From JAQUTK01 sp963677415 (GTDB taxonomy: Bacteria > Bacteroidota > Bacteroidia > Bacteroidales > JAQUTK01), in the NCBI GenBank assembly GCA_963677415.2, contig CAXXFJ010000027.1:1-64000 (forward strand): a stretch of DNA of 64,000 nucleotides, in the 5' to 3' direction. This document shows, piece after piece, positions 44,506 through 53,339 of the stretch. The notes under the pieces were generated by a model. The model was not told where the DNA came from. It searched no databases and saw only the letters and a list, made by a program, of their open reading frames with translations. The position numbers and the translations under genes are program-made. Within the stretch, counting starts at the first letter, position 1. Every line of letters begins with the position of its first letter.

Positions 44506-46116
44506 TTATTTTTTCCAGTAGTTTGGAAGAAGCTCCCTATATACATCGTCTGAAGCGTTCGGGCTTATACAGGCCATCCGATTGAGTACGTCTGTGAAGT
44601 ATTCGAAGGTGTTTATTCCCTGTAGCCTGCAGGAACACGCCAGCGAGTAGATCAAAGCTGATCTCTTTGCTCCCGCATGACTGCCACAAAACAGCGAGTT
44701 TCTCCTGCTTAAGCTGATGTATCTCATGCAGAGTTCGATGGCATTGTTGTCCAGCTTATAATCAGCCCTTTTTATGTAATTGCACAATGCGTCATACTCG
44801 TGCAGTATATAGTTTACCGCCATAGAGAGTGGACTCTTGGGAAGTGTGGCAGGGTTGGATTGTATCTCCAGTAATTTTCTTTTGAGCTGCTTTAATATGG
44901 GCGGTGCATATTCTTTTCTGTATCTGAGTCTTTTATTCGGACTCCACTCTTCTTGGATCAGATGTTCTTTCCTGTATAGCTGGTTGATAAGATCGATGAT
45001 TTGCGTGGCATCTTCATCTCCTTCAATATCCAGAAACTTACGTTTGCAATGCTGGAAGCAAGAAAGACGTATGATATCCGGATATGTATCTGTTTCATAA
45101 ACCTTATAGTGTATCAGTCCATCCGACTGGATGGCTCCTTTATATTCTTCACCGATATAATTGTTCAGCACTTCACCTGATCGTGATCCGTCGTGATAAA
45201 AGTATTGTATCAGTTTTTTCTCATTGGCCAATGCCGCCCATATATATCCTTTGCGTACTCCTTTTCCTTTCTCGTTTTTATCTTTTACGAGAATGGTATA
45301 GTAGCTTTCGTCCATGCACAAATAGCTGTCCCCAAGGATCTCCGTTCTCATGACCTCATCCAGGCGATCCATCATCATGGCAGACTTTTTTATCAGACCG
45401 TGTGCGGTTGCTTTGTTCAGTTCAAAACCGGATTCATTAAAGAATTTCACGATCCGTTCAACGGGCATGGAGTAGATGTATCTGAGTTGCAACATCCCGG
45501 CGATAAAGGAAGCTTCATAGTTCGAGTTTTGCAGCGGAGCCATCGGTGCTTTTGCAAAGTACATCTTTTCCTCAAACAAGCAGTTGTACTGATGATAGAG
45601 ATGCTTGATAAAGCGTGGCGGGATATATTCATATCGGATGGAATCCACATGGCTTATGATTTTGGCTTTCTCTTTATCAAAACCGGGATCATTCGGGAAA
45701 ATATCATGAGGAACGACCTCTAATTCAAAATGCTCCTTGCGTTTGGCATTGTTGTTACCGCGATCTTTAGGTGAAGAGCTATTCGCTTCAGGAGACACAG
45801 CCTGATTTACCACCTTTGGAACAATCTTTTCCGATGGATTGGAAAGCAGCTTGCTCAGACCCCGGTTCTTGCCGGTCAATGTTTGTATGTCGCCATCCTT
45901 TTGGACAAGCGTATCTTCCAGTGAGCTGATTGAACTGGTCAGCTTATCGATCTGGGCGGATAACGATTCTATCTGGAGAGATTGTTGCTGAAGCTGGAAG
46001 GATTGTTGCTGAAGCTGAAGGGACTGACGGCTTATCTGTTCCAAATAAGCTTTTTCTCTTTCAGCAGAAAGTCTGAGTTGATCTTCCAGCAGTTCTACAA
46101 TCCGTTTAAAATTCAT
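44506..46116 (-). CDS. tnpC: IS66 transposase TnpC
   Basis: 536-aa DDE transposase. The N-terminal 80 residues form a Gln/Leu-rich coiled coil (LQQQSFQLQQQSLQIESLSA) followed by a basic linker. The catalytic core has the first Asp in YLCMDESYY, the second in AIQSDGLIHYKVYE and the Glu in DNNAIELCMRYISLSRRNS, followed by the IS66 C-terminal domain (SLACSCRLQGINTFEYFTDVL). Full length, so the element may be active. It is 73 bp downstream of tnpB. Confidence 0.93.
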   Translation of the reverse strand: MNFKRIVELLEDQLRLSAEREKAYLEQISRQSLQLQQQSFQLQQQSLQIESLSAQIDKLTSSISSLEDTLVQKDGDIQTLTGKNRGLSKLLSNPSEKIVPKVVNQAVSPEANSSSPKDRGNNNAKRKEHFELEVVPHDIFPNDPGFDKEKAKIISHVDSIRYEYIPPRFIKHLYHQYNCLFEEKMYFAKAPMAPLQNSNYEASFIAGMLQLRYIYSMPVERIVKFFNESGFELNKATAHGLIKKSAMMMDRLDEVMRTEILGDSYLCMDESYYTILVKDKNEKGKGVRKGYIWAALANEKKLIQYFYHDGSRSGEVLNNYIGEEYKGAIQSDGLIHYKVYETDTYPDIIRLSCFQHCKRKFLDIEGDEDATQIIDLINQLYRKEHLIQEEWSPNKRLRYRKEYAPPILKQLKRKLLEIQSNPATLPKSPLSMAVNYILHEYDALCNYIKRADYKLDNNAIELCMRYISLSRRNSLFCGSHAGAKRSALIYSLACSCRLQGINTFEYFTDVLNRMACISPNASDDVYRELLPNYWKK

Positions 46117-46189
46117 GCCATAAAGGTACGAATAATCATTTGTTTCACCAAGGAAACAAGGAATTAAATATTATCTATATATTTGTATA

Positions 46190-46549
46190 TCAACGTATTA
46201 AATCAATATCGAACCGTTTTCTGTATTTTGCCGAATGAATATAGACGCCCTCCATTATTAAAACGAAGGTGCTCCATTTCATCTCGTATTGACCACTGAA
46301 TGGGTTAAAAAGGGGTATCTCGAAAGTACCTTTCTCAAGTTTCTTCTGATATAAAATAAATCCGCCATGTTCCCAATGAAGTATCTTTATGGTGGTTCTG
46401 TTTTTGCTCACAAACAGAAAAACTTCCCCGGACAAGGGGTTGCGTTTCATGTCGGACTTGACTAACTGATACAAGGAATAGATCCCTTTACGCATATCCA
46501 CATCATGCGAACAGAGGTGGTAACTCATGGATTCTGTAAGTGCGAACAT
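46190..46549 (-). CDS. tnpB: IS66 accessory protein TnpB (Orf2)
   Basis: 119-aa IS66 Orf2-like protein, needed for transposition though its exact role is unclear. DMRKGIYSLYQLV near the N-terminus, GEVFLFVSKNRTTIKILHWEHGG in the middle, a typical family core, are present. One base separates it from tnpA. Confidence 0.92.
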   Translation of the reverse strand: MFALTESMSYHLCSHDVDMRKGIYSLYQLVKSDMKRNPLSGEVFLFVSKNRTTIKILHWEHGGFILYQKKLEKGTFEIPLFNPFSGQYEMKWSTFVLIMEGVYIHSAKYRKRFDIDLIR

Positions 46550-46550
46550 C

Positions 46551-46961
46551 CTAGTAACCGGTATTGCATGAGAGGAGCAATGTGGCTAGTTCCTTTGCCG
46601 TGACATCTTCTATGGAGACTGCCATCCCGTTAGGGTAGGTGATTTTCACTCCTTTAATACAGGATGGAATCTGCTCACAGACAAATTTTTCTTCAACTGG
46701 GGATGCATGAAACGACAGTGGATAAATATGCTGCGATGACTCCGTTATTCCTAAATGGCATGGGACTGAATCTAAATTGTCATCGTAACGAGGTGCCGGA
46801 TCGAAATCTTTGAGCGTCAGGTCTTGTTTGCGCATCCATGCCTGAAGACTGTTATAGCTTATGTGATACATCAAACAATAATCATACAAGGGTATGTCAC
46901 AGCTACACAATGCGCGTTTGTAATCCTCTAGTAATTTCGAATATAAATCAGAGTTGTTCAT
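46551..46961 (-). CDS. tnpA: IS66 accessory protein TnpA
   Basis: 136-aa protein with an N-terminal helix-turn-helix-like segment (IPLYDYCLMYHISYNSLQAWMRK) and a C-terminal IS66 TnpA tail (ITYPNGMAVSIEDVTAKELATLL). First gene of the IS, one base before tnpB. Confidence 0.88.
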   Translation of the reverse strand: MNNSDLYSKLLEDYKRALCSCDIPLYDYCLMYHISYNSLQAWMRKQDLTLKDFDPAPRYDDNLDSVPCHLGITESSQHIYPLSFHASPVEEKFVCEQIPSCIKGVKITYPNGMAVSIEDVTAKELATLLLSCNTGY

Positions 46962-47012
46962 CTTTCGTCTTTTTAGAAGACAAAAGTAATTGGCTAGATA
47001 TTACCATGCAAG

Positions 47013-47034
47013 ATGGTATTGCGGAGACGCTTAC
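47013..47034. repeat. IS66 terminal inverted repeat (tnpA side)
   Basis: On the minus strand GTAAGCGTCTCCGCAATACC and two more bases, the partner of 44452-44473. Confidence 0.9.
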
Positions 47035-47278
47035 CAAGACACAGACTCAAATCAAACTTTTTAGGAAGTATTTTAAGGGTTTAAACCAAGCCTTGATAAA
47101 TATTCCTGGCAAATATTTACTTAATTTTTTAAAATATCGAATAGAACATCTTTTCGGAATACCGCAAATGACTTTAGAGTCATTTACGTATAGACTAGCT
47201 AAGAATTCAGAATTTGACGAATTGTTCTTTTTTAAACAGAGAGTGACAAATTACATAACACAGAAAAACTGTCACTAA
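47035..47278 (+). pseudogene. C-terminal gene remnant to the right of IS66
   Basis: An open plus-strand frame enters from the IS end and continues for about 80 codons (TQTQIKLFRKYFKGLNQALI, ending QRVTNYITQKNCH) to a TAA at 47276-47278. It is AT-rich and lysine-rich like the ATPase fragment on the other side, so it may be the end of that gene or of a neighbour. The phase does not match the left fragment even after allowing for an 8-bp duplication. I do not recognise the family. Confidence 0.5.
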
Positions 47279-47326
47279 TAAAAAGAACTTTAAGCCGAAT
47301 TCATTGCCCTGTGGGAACCACCAGTT

Positions 47327-47485
47327 GAACTACATCCCTTGGCCTCGGAGCCATAGACTTTTCAAAGGTTTTTTTAGAGGGATTGGAGATAGTGGCTATT
47401 GGTTGTTCTAAAGCTGATGACATTGTGTCCGTCATATCTGTTCTCGCCGGTTTTACCCCATTTCAAGATAAACGAATCTTCAAAA
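47327..47485 (+). pseudogene. short decayed reading frame
   Basis: About 52 codons without a start codon on the plus strand (GLGAIDFSKVFLEGLEIVAI, ending PFQDKRIFKN then TAA), preceded by a stop. It reads like the end of a real protein but I cannot name it. The rest of 47279-47544 has nothing I can support. Confidence 0.35.
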
Positions 47486-47544
47486 ATTAATTTTCTGTAA
47501 AATTTGGGCAATAAAGAAAGTAGAACACTTTATACATTGATATT

Positions 47545-47814
47545 ATGAGCGATTTCAAAACTGAATATGAACATAAATTTAACACAATCAAGAAGAAGAT
47601 CGATTTATGGTTCAGAAGAATCTACGTTATATGTTTTAATATATATGCATGGTATTGGTTGTATAGACAAATATTTATAAGACACTCTGATAATTTTGAA
47701 GATTATTTATTGTGGGGTTTTATGACATTTGGGATGTATTATTTTGTACTTGATAGTAATGGTCTTTTAATTAAAGACAGAAAACACCTATCTCGTTCAG
47801 ATGCAACGAAGTAG
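47545..47814 (+). CDS. unknown small membrane protein, 89 aa
   Basis: I do not recognise this protein. A charged N-terminus is followed by two hydrophobic segments (IYVICFNIYAWYWLYRQIFI and LLWGFMTFGMYYFVL) and a basic C-terminus, so it is probably an inner-membrane protein with two helices. It is AT-rich like the IS66-flanking strip and not like the suf genes. Its last codons form one arm of the suf operon terminator, which makes this end constrained by RNA structure. Moderate confidence that it is translated. Confidence 0.5.
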   Translation: MSDFKTEYEHKFNTIKKKIDLWFRRIYVICFNIYAWYWLYRQIFIRHSDNFEDYLLWGFMTFGMYYFVLDSNGLLIKDRKHLSRSDATK

Positions 47815-47818
47815 GTGT
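47784..47818 (-). terminator. terminator of the suf operon
   Basis: On the minus strand ACACCTA / TAGGTGT (7 bp) continues inward with mostly paired CTTCGTT / AACGAGA around a 7-base loop and is followed by TTTTCTGTC. It lies 26-60 bp after the sufS stop. Confidence 0.7.
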
Positions 47819-47843
47819 ATTAGTATACAGACAAGAAAGACAA

Positions 47844-49058
47844 TCAGAACATCTTTCTGACACGTTCTATGGCACTAACCATGGTGTCAACCTCTTCTTT
47901 GGTATTATAAAAGGCGAAAGAGGCGCGTACTGTACCCTCAATTCCAAGTCTAATCATGAGTGGTTGAGCACAGTGATGACCAGTGCGAACGGCAATACCC
48001 AATCGATCGAGCAACGTGCCCATATCGAAGGGATGAATATCCTGAACCAGGAAGGAGATTACACTACCTTTTCGGTCAGCTTCACCAATAATACGCATCC
48101 CTTCAATAGTTTTAAGCCTCTCTGTGGCATAAGTCGTCAATTCATGTTCATAATCTGCAATAGTCTCCATTCCGATTGCCGAAACATAATCCAGCGCTTT
48201 TGCCAGTGCGGTCGTCCCTATATAATCGGGTGTGCCAGCTTCAAACTTGAAAGGAAGTTCGTTGAATACCGTCTTTTCAAAACTTACAGTTTGAATCATC
48301 TCACCACCACCTTGATAGGGAGGTAACTGATCGAGATACTTTTCTTTACCGTACAAAACTCCCACTCCTGTGGGTCCATATATCTTATGAGCAGAAAATG
48401 CATAGAAGTCGGCATCCAGATCTTGCACATTCACTTTTATGTGAGGCACAGACTGCGCTCCATCAATCAGGACAGGTACTCCGTGTGTATGTGCAATAGC
48501 AATCATCTCTTTGACCGGATTGATGGTTCCCAGTACATTGGAGACATGTGTCACAGAGACGAGTTTAGTCTTTTCTGAAAAAAGGGATTCGAATTCATCC
48601 AAAAGCAACTCGCCTTTATCATTCATCGGAATCACTTTAACGCAAATACCTTTGCGTGCAGCCAACATCTGCCAGGGCACAATGTTACTGTGATGCTCCA
48701 TCACCGAGACAATAATCTCGTCTCCTTCGGAAGAAAAAGATTCACCAAAACTAGAAGCCAGCAAATTGATGCTTTCTGTCGTACCTCTGGTGAAGATGAT
48801 CTCAGCTGTGGTACGGGCATTGATAAACCGGCGAACAGTCTCGCGGGAAGATTCATGCAGTTCGGTTGCTTGTTGAGAGAGGAAATGAACGCCTCTGTGC
48901 ACATTGGCATTGACAGAATAATATTCATCAGCAATGGACTCTACCACGCACCGGGGCTTTTGGGTTGTAGCTCCATTATCAAAATACACCAATGGTTTCC
49001 CGTATACCTGTCGGGAAAGAATGGGGAAGTCATTCCGAATCTTAGTAACATCTATCAT
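47844..49058 (-). CDS. sufS: cysteine desulfurase SufS
   Basis: 404-aa pyridoxal-phosphate enzyme that strips sulfur from cysteine for Fe-S clusters. The PLP lysine is in YAFSAHKIYGPTGVGVLYG, and the persulfide cysteine is in IAVRTGHHCAQPLM near the C-terminus, the short-loop type II (SufS) pattern that works with SufE. Last gene of sufB-sufC-sufD-sufS, 8 bp after sufD. Confidence 0.95.
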   Translation of the reverse strand: MIDVTKIRNDFPILSRQVYGKPLVYFDNGATTQKPRCVVESIADEYYSVNANVHRGVHFLSQQATELHESSRETVRRFINARTTAEIIFTRGTTESINLLASSFGESFSSEGDEIIVSVMEHHSNIVPWQMLAARKGICVKVIPMNDKGELLLDEFESLFSEKTKLVSVTHVSNVLGTINPVKEMIAIAHTHGVPVLIDGAQSVPHIKVNVQDLDADFYAFSAHKIYGPTGVGVLYGKEKYLDQLPPYQGGGEMIQTVSFEKTVFNELPFKFEAGTPDYIGTTALAKALDYVSAIGMETIADYEHELTTYATERLKTIEGMRIIGEADRKGSVISFLVQDIHPFDMGTLLDRLGIAVRTGHHCAQPLMIRLGIEGTVRASFAFYNTKEEVDTMVSAIERVRKMF

Positions 49059-49066
49059 TTTGCTTT

Positions 49067-50410
49067 CTAATTACAATTGGTGCAACCTTTACATTTGTTC
49101 AGCTCACCGCGGAAACGTTTTTCTACAAGTAAATGAAGACGTTCCCTCAATGCATCTATACGAATATTATCAATAACTTCATTGACAAAGGCAAACATCA
49201 GCATCAAACGGGATTCTCTCTCAGGAATACCTCGTGAACGCATATAAAAAAGAGCACTCTCATCAAGTTGGCCAACGGTGGCTCCATGACTGCATTTTAC
49301 ATCATCAGCATATATCTCAAGTTGTGGCTGCGTGTACATCCGTGCCTTACGGGTAGCACAGAGATTGCGGTTGGTCATCATTGAACTGGTCTTCTGAGCA
49401 CCGGGACGCACAAGAACCTTTCCGGCAAAAGCACCGGTCGATTCATCATCAAGCACATATTTAAAGAGCTCTTTACTGATACAATCGGTAGCTACGTGAT
49501 CAATAAATGTGGAGTTATCAACGTGTTGATTCTTATCTGCAATGGCCATACCATTCAAGCTGATCTCTGCACCTTTACCTGCCAATATCACTTCTGTGCG
49601 GTTGCGTGTACATCCATTGGTCAGGGTAACTCCGTTTATCAGAACATTGCTGTCTGCCTCCTGGTGAACATATAAATTGCTGATGCGGGTAGATGAAACA
49701 CTCGTCTCTTCCATCTCATAGAGATCCAAGACTGAGCCTTGGCCTACAAACACCTCGCAGACTTGTGTGGCAAGAAAGTTCACTTCATCCATTGTATGAT
49801 CGCACACCAGCAAACGAAGCTGAGCTCCATTGCCTAATACAATCAGCACACGGCGGTTGACCATAAGATCAACGGCTGAACGCAAAATATTTACAATTTG
49901 CAAGGGCTTTTCTACAACAACCCCATCTGGGACGTACAAGAAAAGACCGTCCTGAGCAAACATCGTATTGAGAGCTGTTACAGCATCTTTGGATGTATCG
50001 GCAAGTTGGCCGTAATACTTCTTTACCAGTTCGGGGTTACTTTCTGAAATCTCTTTAAGACTTCCCAGGAGTACTCCCTCTGCCAATGATTTTTTCGGAA
50101 GTTCTTCTTTGTAGAAAACATCATTTACTACAAAATAGAGTGCAGTACTCATATTGGGGACATCGCACTTGAACACCTCATGGGGATTAACCGGAATATC
50201 AAGGCGGTTGAGATTCAACCCGTAATCGGGTTCGAATATCTGTGCTATATCGGTATATTTATATTGCTCCTGCTTCTTATCCGGAAAGCCCTGCTGCTCA
50301 AAGTCGGCAAAAGCTTTTGTCCTTTGAGCATTGAGCACAACAGTGCTATGCTGGCAAATCATAGCCTCAAAGTCGGTAAAGAGTTCAATATATTGTTGTT
50401 CCGGATTCAT
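49067..50410 (-). CDS. sufD: Fe-S cluster assembly protein SufD
   Basis: 447-aa scaffold subunit that partners SufB and SufC. Right-handed beta-helix core and the SufBD signature near the C-terminus (VKCSHGATVGQLDESALFYMRSRGI) are present. I chose ATG 50410 (MNPEQQYIELF); an upstream ATG at 50440 adds 10 hydrophobic residues and nearly reaches sufC. The C-terminus ends KCKGCTNCN, a small cysteine cluster also common in relatives. Confidence 0.93.
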   Translation of the reverse strand: MNPEQQYIELFTDFEAMICQHSTVVLNAQRTKAFADFEQQGFPDKKQEQYKYTDIAQIFEPDYGLNLNRLDIPVNPHEVFKCDVPNMSTALYFVVNDVFYKEELPKKSLAEGVLLGSLKEISESNPELVKKYYGQLADTSKDAVTALNTMFAQDGLFLYVPDGVVVEKPLQIVNILRSAVDLMVNRRVLIVLGNGAQLRLLVCDHTMDEVNFLATQVCEVFVGQGSVLDLYEMEETSVSSTRISNLYVHQEADSNVLINGVTLTNGCTRNRTEVILAGKGAEISLNGMAIADKNQHVDNSTFIDHVATDCISKELFKYVLDDESTGAFAGKVLVRPGAQKTSSMMTNRNLCATRKARMYTQPQLEIYADDVKCSHGATVGQLDESALFYMRSRGIPERESRLMLMFAFVNEVIDNIRIDALRERLHLLVEKRFRGELNKCKGCTNCN

Positions 50411-50454
50411 AGTTTCATTCTTTAATAGAGAGAAAATCATTCTCTCGGACTTTA

Positions 50455-51207
50455 TTATTCTCCTACTTCCTCTTTAATCCAGTCGTATCCACGTGCTTCC
50501 AATTCAATCGCAAGTTCCGGACCTGCAGTTTTGACTATACGACCATTGTACAAAACATGAACAATATCAGGCTTAATGTAGTCTAGTAAACGTTGGTAGT
50601 GGGTAATTACAATCGTACTGGTTTCAGGTGTTTTCAATAGATTTACTCCTTGAGCTACAATACGGAGTGCATCGATATCCAAACCAGAATCTGTCTCGTC
50701 AAGAATGGAGAGACGCGGCTCAAGCATGGCCATCTGGAAAATCTCATTCCGTTTCTTCTCACCACCACTGAAACCTTCGTTTACTGAACGATTGGCCAAT
50801 TTATTATCCATCTCGACAACAGCTCTTTTATCACGCATAAGTTTGAGAAACTCGCTGGCTGAAAGAGGAAGCTGGTTCCTGTATTTCCGCTGTTCATTCA
50901 CTGCAGCACGCATAAAATTGACCATACTGACTCCGGGTATTTCAACCGGGTACTGAAAGGACAGGAATATACCTTCATGACTTCGATCTTCCGGACTGAG
51001 TTGCATCAAATCTTTTTGATAAAAAGAGATGCTACCTTTTGTCACTTCAAAAGCAGGATTGCCTACCAGAACGGAAGAAAGAGTACTCTTACCTGAACCA
51101 TTGGGACCCATGATGGCATGAATTTCTCCCGGTTTAACAACCAGATTTATTCCTTTGAGTATCTCTTTGCCATTGATGGAAGCGTGTAGATCTTTTATTT
51201 CCAACAT
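50455..51207 (-). CDS. sufC: Fe-S assembly ATPase SufC
   Basis: 250-aa ABC-type ATPase of the SufBCD scaffold. Walker A GPNGSGKSTLS, signature FSGGEKKRNEI, and Walker B SILDETDSGLD with the SufC-type aspartates are all visible. It is cytoplasmic and drives shape change of the SufB-SufD dimer. It is 45 bp after sufB and 44 bp before sufD. Confidence 0.96.
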   Translation of the reverse strand: MLEIKDLHASINGKEILKGINLVVKPGEIHAIMGPNGSGKSTLSSVLVGNPAFEVTKGSISFYQKDLMQLSPEDRSHEGIFLSFQYPVEIPGVSMVNFMRAAVNEQRKYRNQLPLSASEFLKLMRDKRAVVEMDNKLANRSVNEGFSGGEKKRNEIFQMAMLEPRLSILDETDSGLDIDALRIVAQGVNLLKTPETSTIVITHYQRLLDYIKPDIVHVLYNGRIVKTAGPELAIELEARGYDWIKEEVGE

Positions 51208-51252
51208 ATCTTATATTCTCCTTTATTTACAATTTATATCTTTCAGACTGAA

Positions 51253-52701
51253 TTATCCGACGGACCCTTCCAGACTGACAGCCAATAGTTTTTGCGCTTC
51301 AACCGCAAATTCCATTGGTAACTTATTGATTACCTCCTTAGCATATCCATTAACAATCAGCCCAATGGCATCTTCTGTCTTGATTCCTCGCTGATTGCAA
51401 TAAAAAAGTTGATCTTCACTAATCTTGGAAGTAGTAGCTTCATGCTCTACAACTGCTGTTTCATTGTGAATATCCATGTAAGGAAAAGTGTGTGCCCCAC
51501 ATTTGTCTCCCAACAACAAACTGTCGCACTGACTGTAGTTGCGTGCACCCGTGGTTTTCTCTGCAACACGTACCAATCCGCGATATGAGTTTTGGCTGTG
51601 TCCAGCTGAAATACCCTTACTGATGATAGTGCTTTTTGTATTATTGCCCAGATGAATCATCTTAGTACCTGTATCAGCCTGCTGATAATTATTGGTCACT
51701 GCCACAGAATAAAACTCAGCAGAAGAATTCTCCCCAGTCAGGATACAACTTGGATATTTCCATGTAATAGCACTTCCGGTTTCAACCTGTGTCCAGGATA
51801 ACTTGCTATTTACCCCTTTGCAATTACCACGTTTAGTCACAAAGTTAAAAACCCCTCCTTTGCCTTCTGCATCTCCTGGATACCAGTTTTGGACGGTTGA
51901 GTATTTTACCTCTGCTCTGTCGTGAACAGTGATCTCAACAATTGCCGCATGCAACTGATTTTCATCTCTCATGGGTGCAGTACAACCTTCGAGATATGAG
52001 ACATAACTATCATCATCAGCGATAATGAGCGTCCGTTCAAACTGTCCGGTATTTGCTGCATTGATCCTAAAATAAGTAGAAAGTTCCATCGGGCAACGAA
52101 CTCCTTTGGGGATATAAACGAATGAGCCATCAGAGAAGACAGCCGAATTAAGTGCTGCAAAGAAGTTATCACGATAACCTACTACAGACCCTAAGTATTT
52201 CTTAACAAGATCGGGATGTTCACGCACTGCTTCGCTGAAGGAACAAAAAATAATTCCTTTGTCAAGCAAAGCCTCTTTGAAGGTTGTTTTTACAGAAACG
52301 GAGTCCATAACAGCATCAACAGCCATTCCGCTGAGAGCAAGTTGTTCCTCAAGAGGTATTCCTAGTTTATTGAATGTCTTTAATAATTCCGGATCTACCT
52401 CATCCATGCTTTTCGGCCCTTTTTTCTTCTGTCTGGGATCAGCATAATAGCTGATTGCCTGATAGTCTATCTCTGGAATAGTAAGGTGTGCCCAAGTAGG
52501 CATTTCCAATGTAAGCCAATGTTTGTAAGCTTTGAGACGAAACTCAAGCAGCCATTCTGGTTCTTCTTTCTTAAAAGAAATAAGACGAACGACATCTTCA
52601 CTCAATCCTTTATCTATAATATCGGTTAGCACATCGGTCGTAAAACCGTATTTGTACTTTTCCTTCGTAAACTTCTTTATAATCTTATTAGCCTTTTTCA
52701 T
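51253..52701 (-). CDS. sufB: Fe-S cluster assembly protein SufB
   Basis: 482-aa scaffold protein on which the cluster is built. It contains FIYIPKGVRCPMELSTYFRI, the repeated beta-helix with DKCGAHTFPYMDIHNETAVVEHEATTSKI-type core, and the conserved cysteine in LFYCNQRGI near the C-terminus. First suf gene, 12 bp after cvpA. Confidence 0.96.
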   Translation of the reverse strand: MKKANKIIKKFTKEKYKYGFTTDVLTDIIDKGLSEDVVRLISFKKEEPEWLLEFRLKAYKHWLTLEMPTWAHLTIPEIDYQAISYYADPRQKKKGPKSMDEVDPELLKTFNKLGIPLEEQLALSGMAVDAVMDSVSVKTTFKEALLDKGIIFCSFSEAVREHPDLVKKYLGSVVGYRDNFFAALNSAVFSDGSFVYIPKGVRCPMELSTYFRINAANTGQFERTLIIADDDSYVSYLEGCTAPMRDENQLHAAIVEITVHDRAEVKYSTVQNWYPGDAEGKGGVFNFVTKRGNCKGVNSKLSWTQVETGSAITWKYPSCILTGENSSAEFYSVAVTNNYQQADTGTKMIHLGNNTKSTIISKGISAGHSQNSYRGLVRVAEKTTGARNYSQCDSLLLGDKCGAHTFPYMDIHNETAVVEHEATTSKISEDQLFYCNQRGIKTEDAIGLIVNGYAKEVINKLPMEFAVEAQKLLAVSLEGSVG

Positions 52702-52713
52702 CCTGATACAATT

Positions 52714-53250
52714 TCATTGATTGGGGGTTGTCAACTTCTTCACTTGTTTTTCAATGTCAGCGAACCACTCTTCAGGCTCAGCCCACGCAAAGAAAAAAGA
52801 AGTAATCGTGACAACCGGCTTGTAAAGTAACGAATTTTCTTTGAGTTCATGCGTCAACAATCGATCTTTTTTATCTGTACAGTCAATGACTATGAATATA
52901 ATTCCGACGATCAAGATGCTCTTAAAGACTCCGAGTATTGATCCGGCAAGATGATCCAACCATCCAACACACACAAGATGAAGTACTTTATGGAGAGATA
53001 GGACAATAATATGACAACACAGTAGGATAAATGAAAAGCAGATGATAAAGGACAAAATAGTAAGTACCTTTTCGGGAATATCAAACAGACGATTCATATA
53101 GTATGCAACATCATCAGATAAATATTTGGTAGAAAAGAACGCGATAACTAAACCTACAAGTAAACCAACCTGAATAACAAATCCTTTTTTTATCCCGGAT
53201 ATGACTCCAAGAAGGATAAATATGCAAATAAAAATGTCTATACTTCTCAT
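52714..53250 (-). CDS. CvpA-family membrane protein
   Basis: 178-aa inner-membrane protein with four hydrophobic segments. The family start IDIFICIFILLGVISGIKKG and the third segment LVCVGWLDHLAGSILGVFKSIL match CvpA (colicin V production protein), whose role in unspecialised bacteria is unclear, probably envelope upkeep. I chose ATG 53250; an ATG at 53262 adds four residues. It sits between infB and sufB, 12 bp before the latter. Confidence 0.85.
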   Translation of the reverse strand: MRSIDIFICIFILLGVISGIKKGFVIQVGLLVGLVIAFFSTKYLSDDVAYYMNRLFDIPEKVLTILSFIICFSFILLCCHIIVLSLHKVLHLVCVGWLDHLAGSILGVFKSILIVGIIFIVIDCTDKKDRLLTHELKENSLLYKPVVTITSFFFAWAEPEEWFADIEKQVKKLTTPNQ

Positions 53251-53272
53251 TAGATAATGCATCTGTCTTTAG

Positions 53273-53319
53273 TATAAAAAAAACAGCCATCCCCCCTAGT
53301 AAAAGCGAAGATGACAGTT
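53273..53319 (-). terminator. terminator-like hairpin between infB and cvpA
   Basis: On the minus strand AACTGTCATC pairs with GATGGCTGTT (one T-T mismatch, one G-T pair) across an 18-base loop, followed by a run of T. It may partly separate the suf genes from infB transcription. Confidence 0.55.
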
Positions 53320-53339
53320 TGAGGGTCTATTGTCTTTTA

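Larger units (their letters stand above)
44452..47034 (-). mobile_element. IS66-family insertion sequence, 2583 bp
   Basis: Complete element with tnpA, tnpB and tnpC in order on the minus strand. Ends are 22-bp inverted repeats beginning GTAAGCGTCTCC (44452-44473 and 47013-47034) with 3 mismatches; GTAAGCG is the family end. IS66 elements usually make an 8-bp target duplication, but the flanks GAATTTAC (left) and CAAGACAC (right) do not match. Confidence 0.92.

Noticed and set aside
45193..45723. 176-codon open frame opposite IS66 tnpC
   Set aside because: Shadow of the transposase gene with no recognisable protein features.
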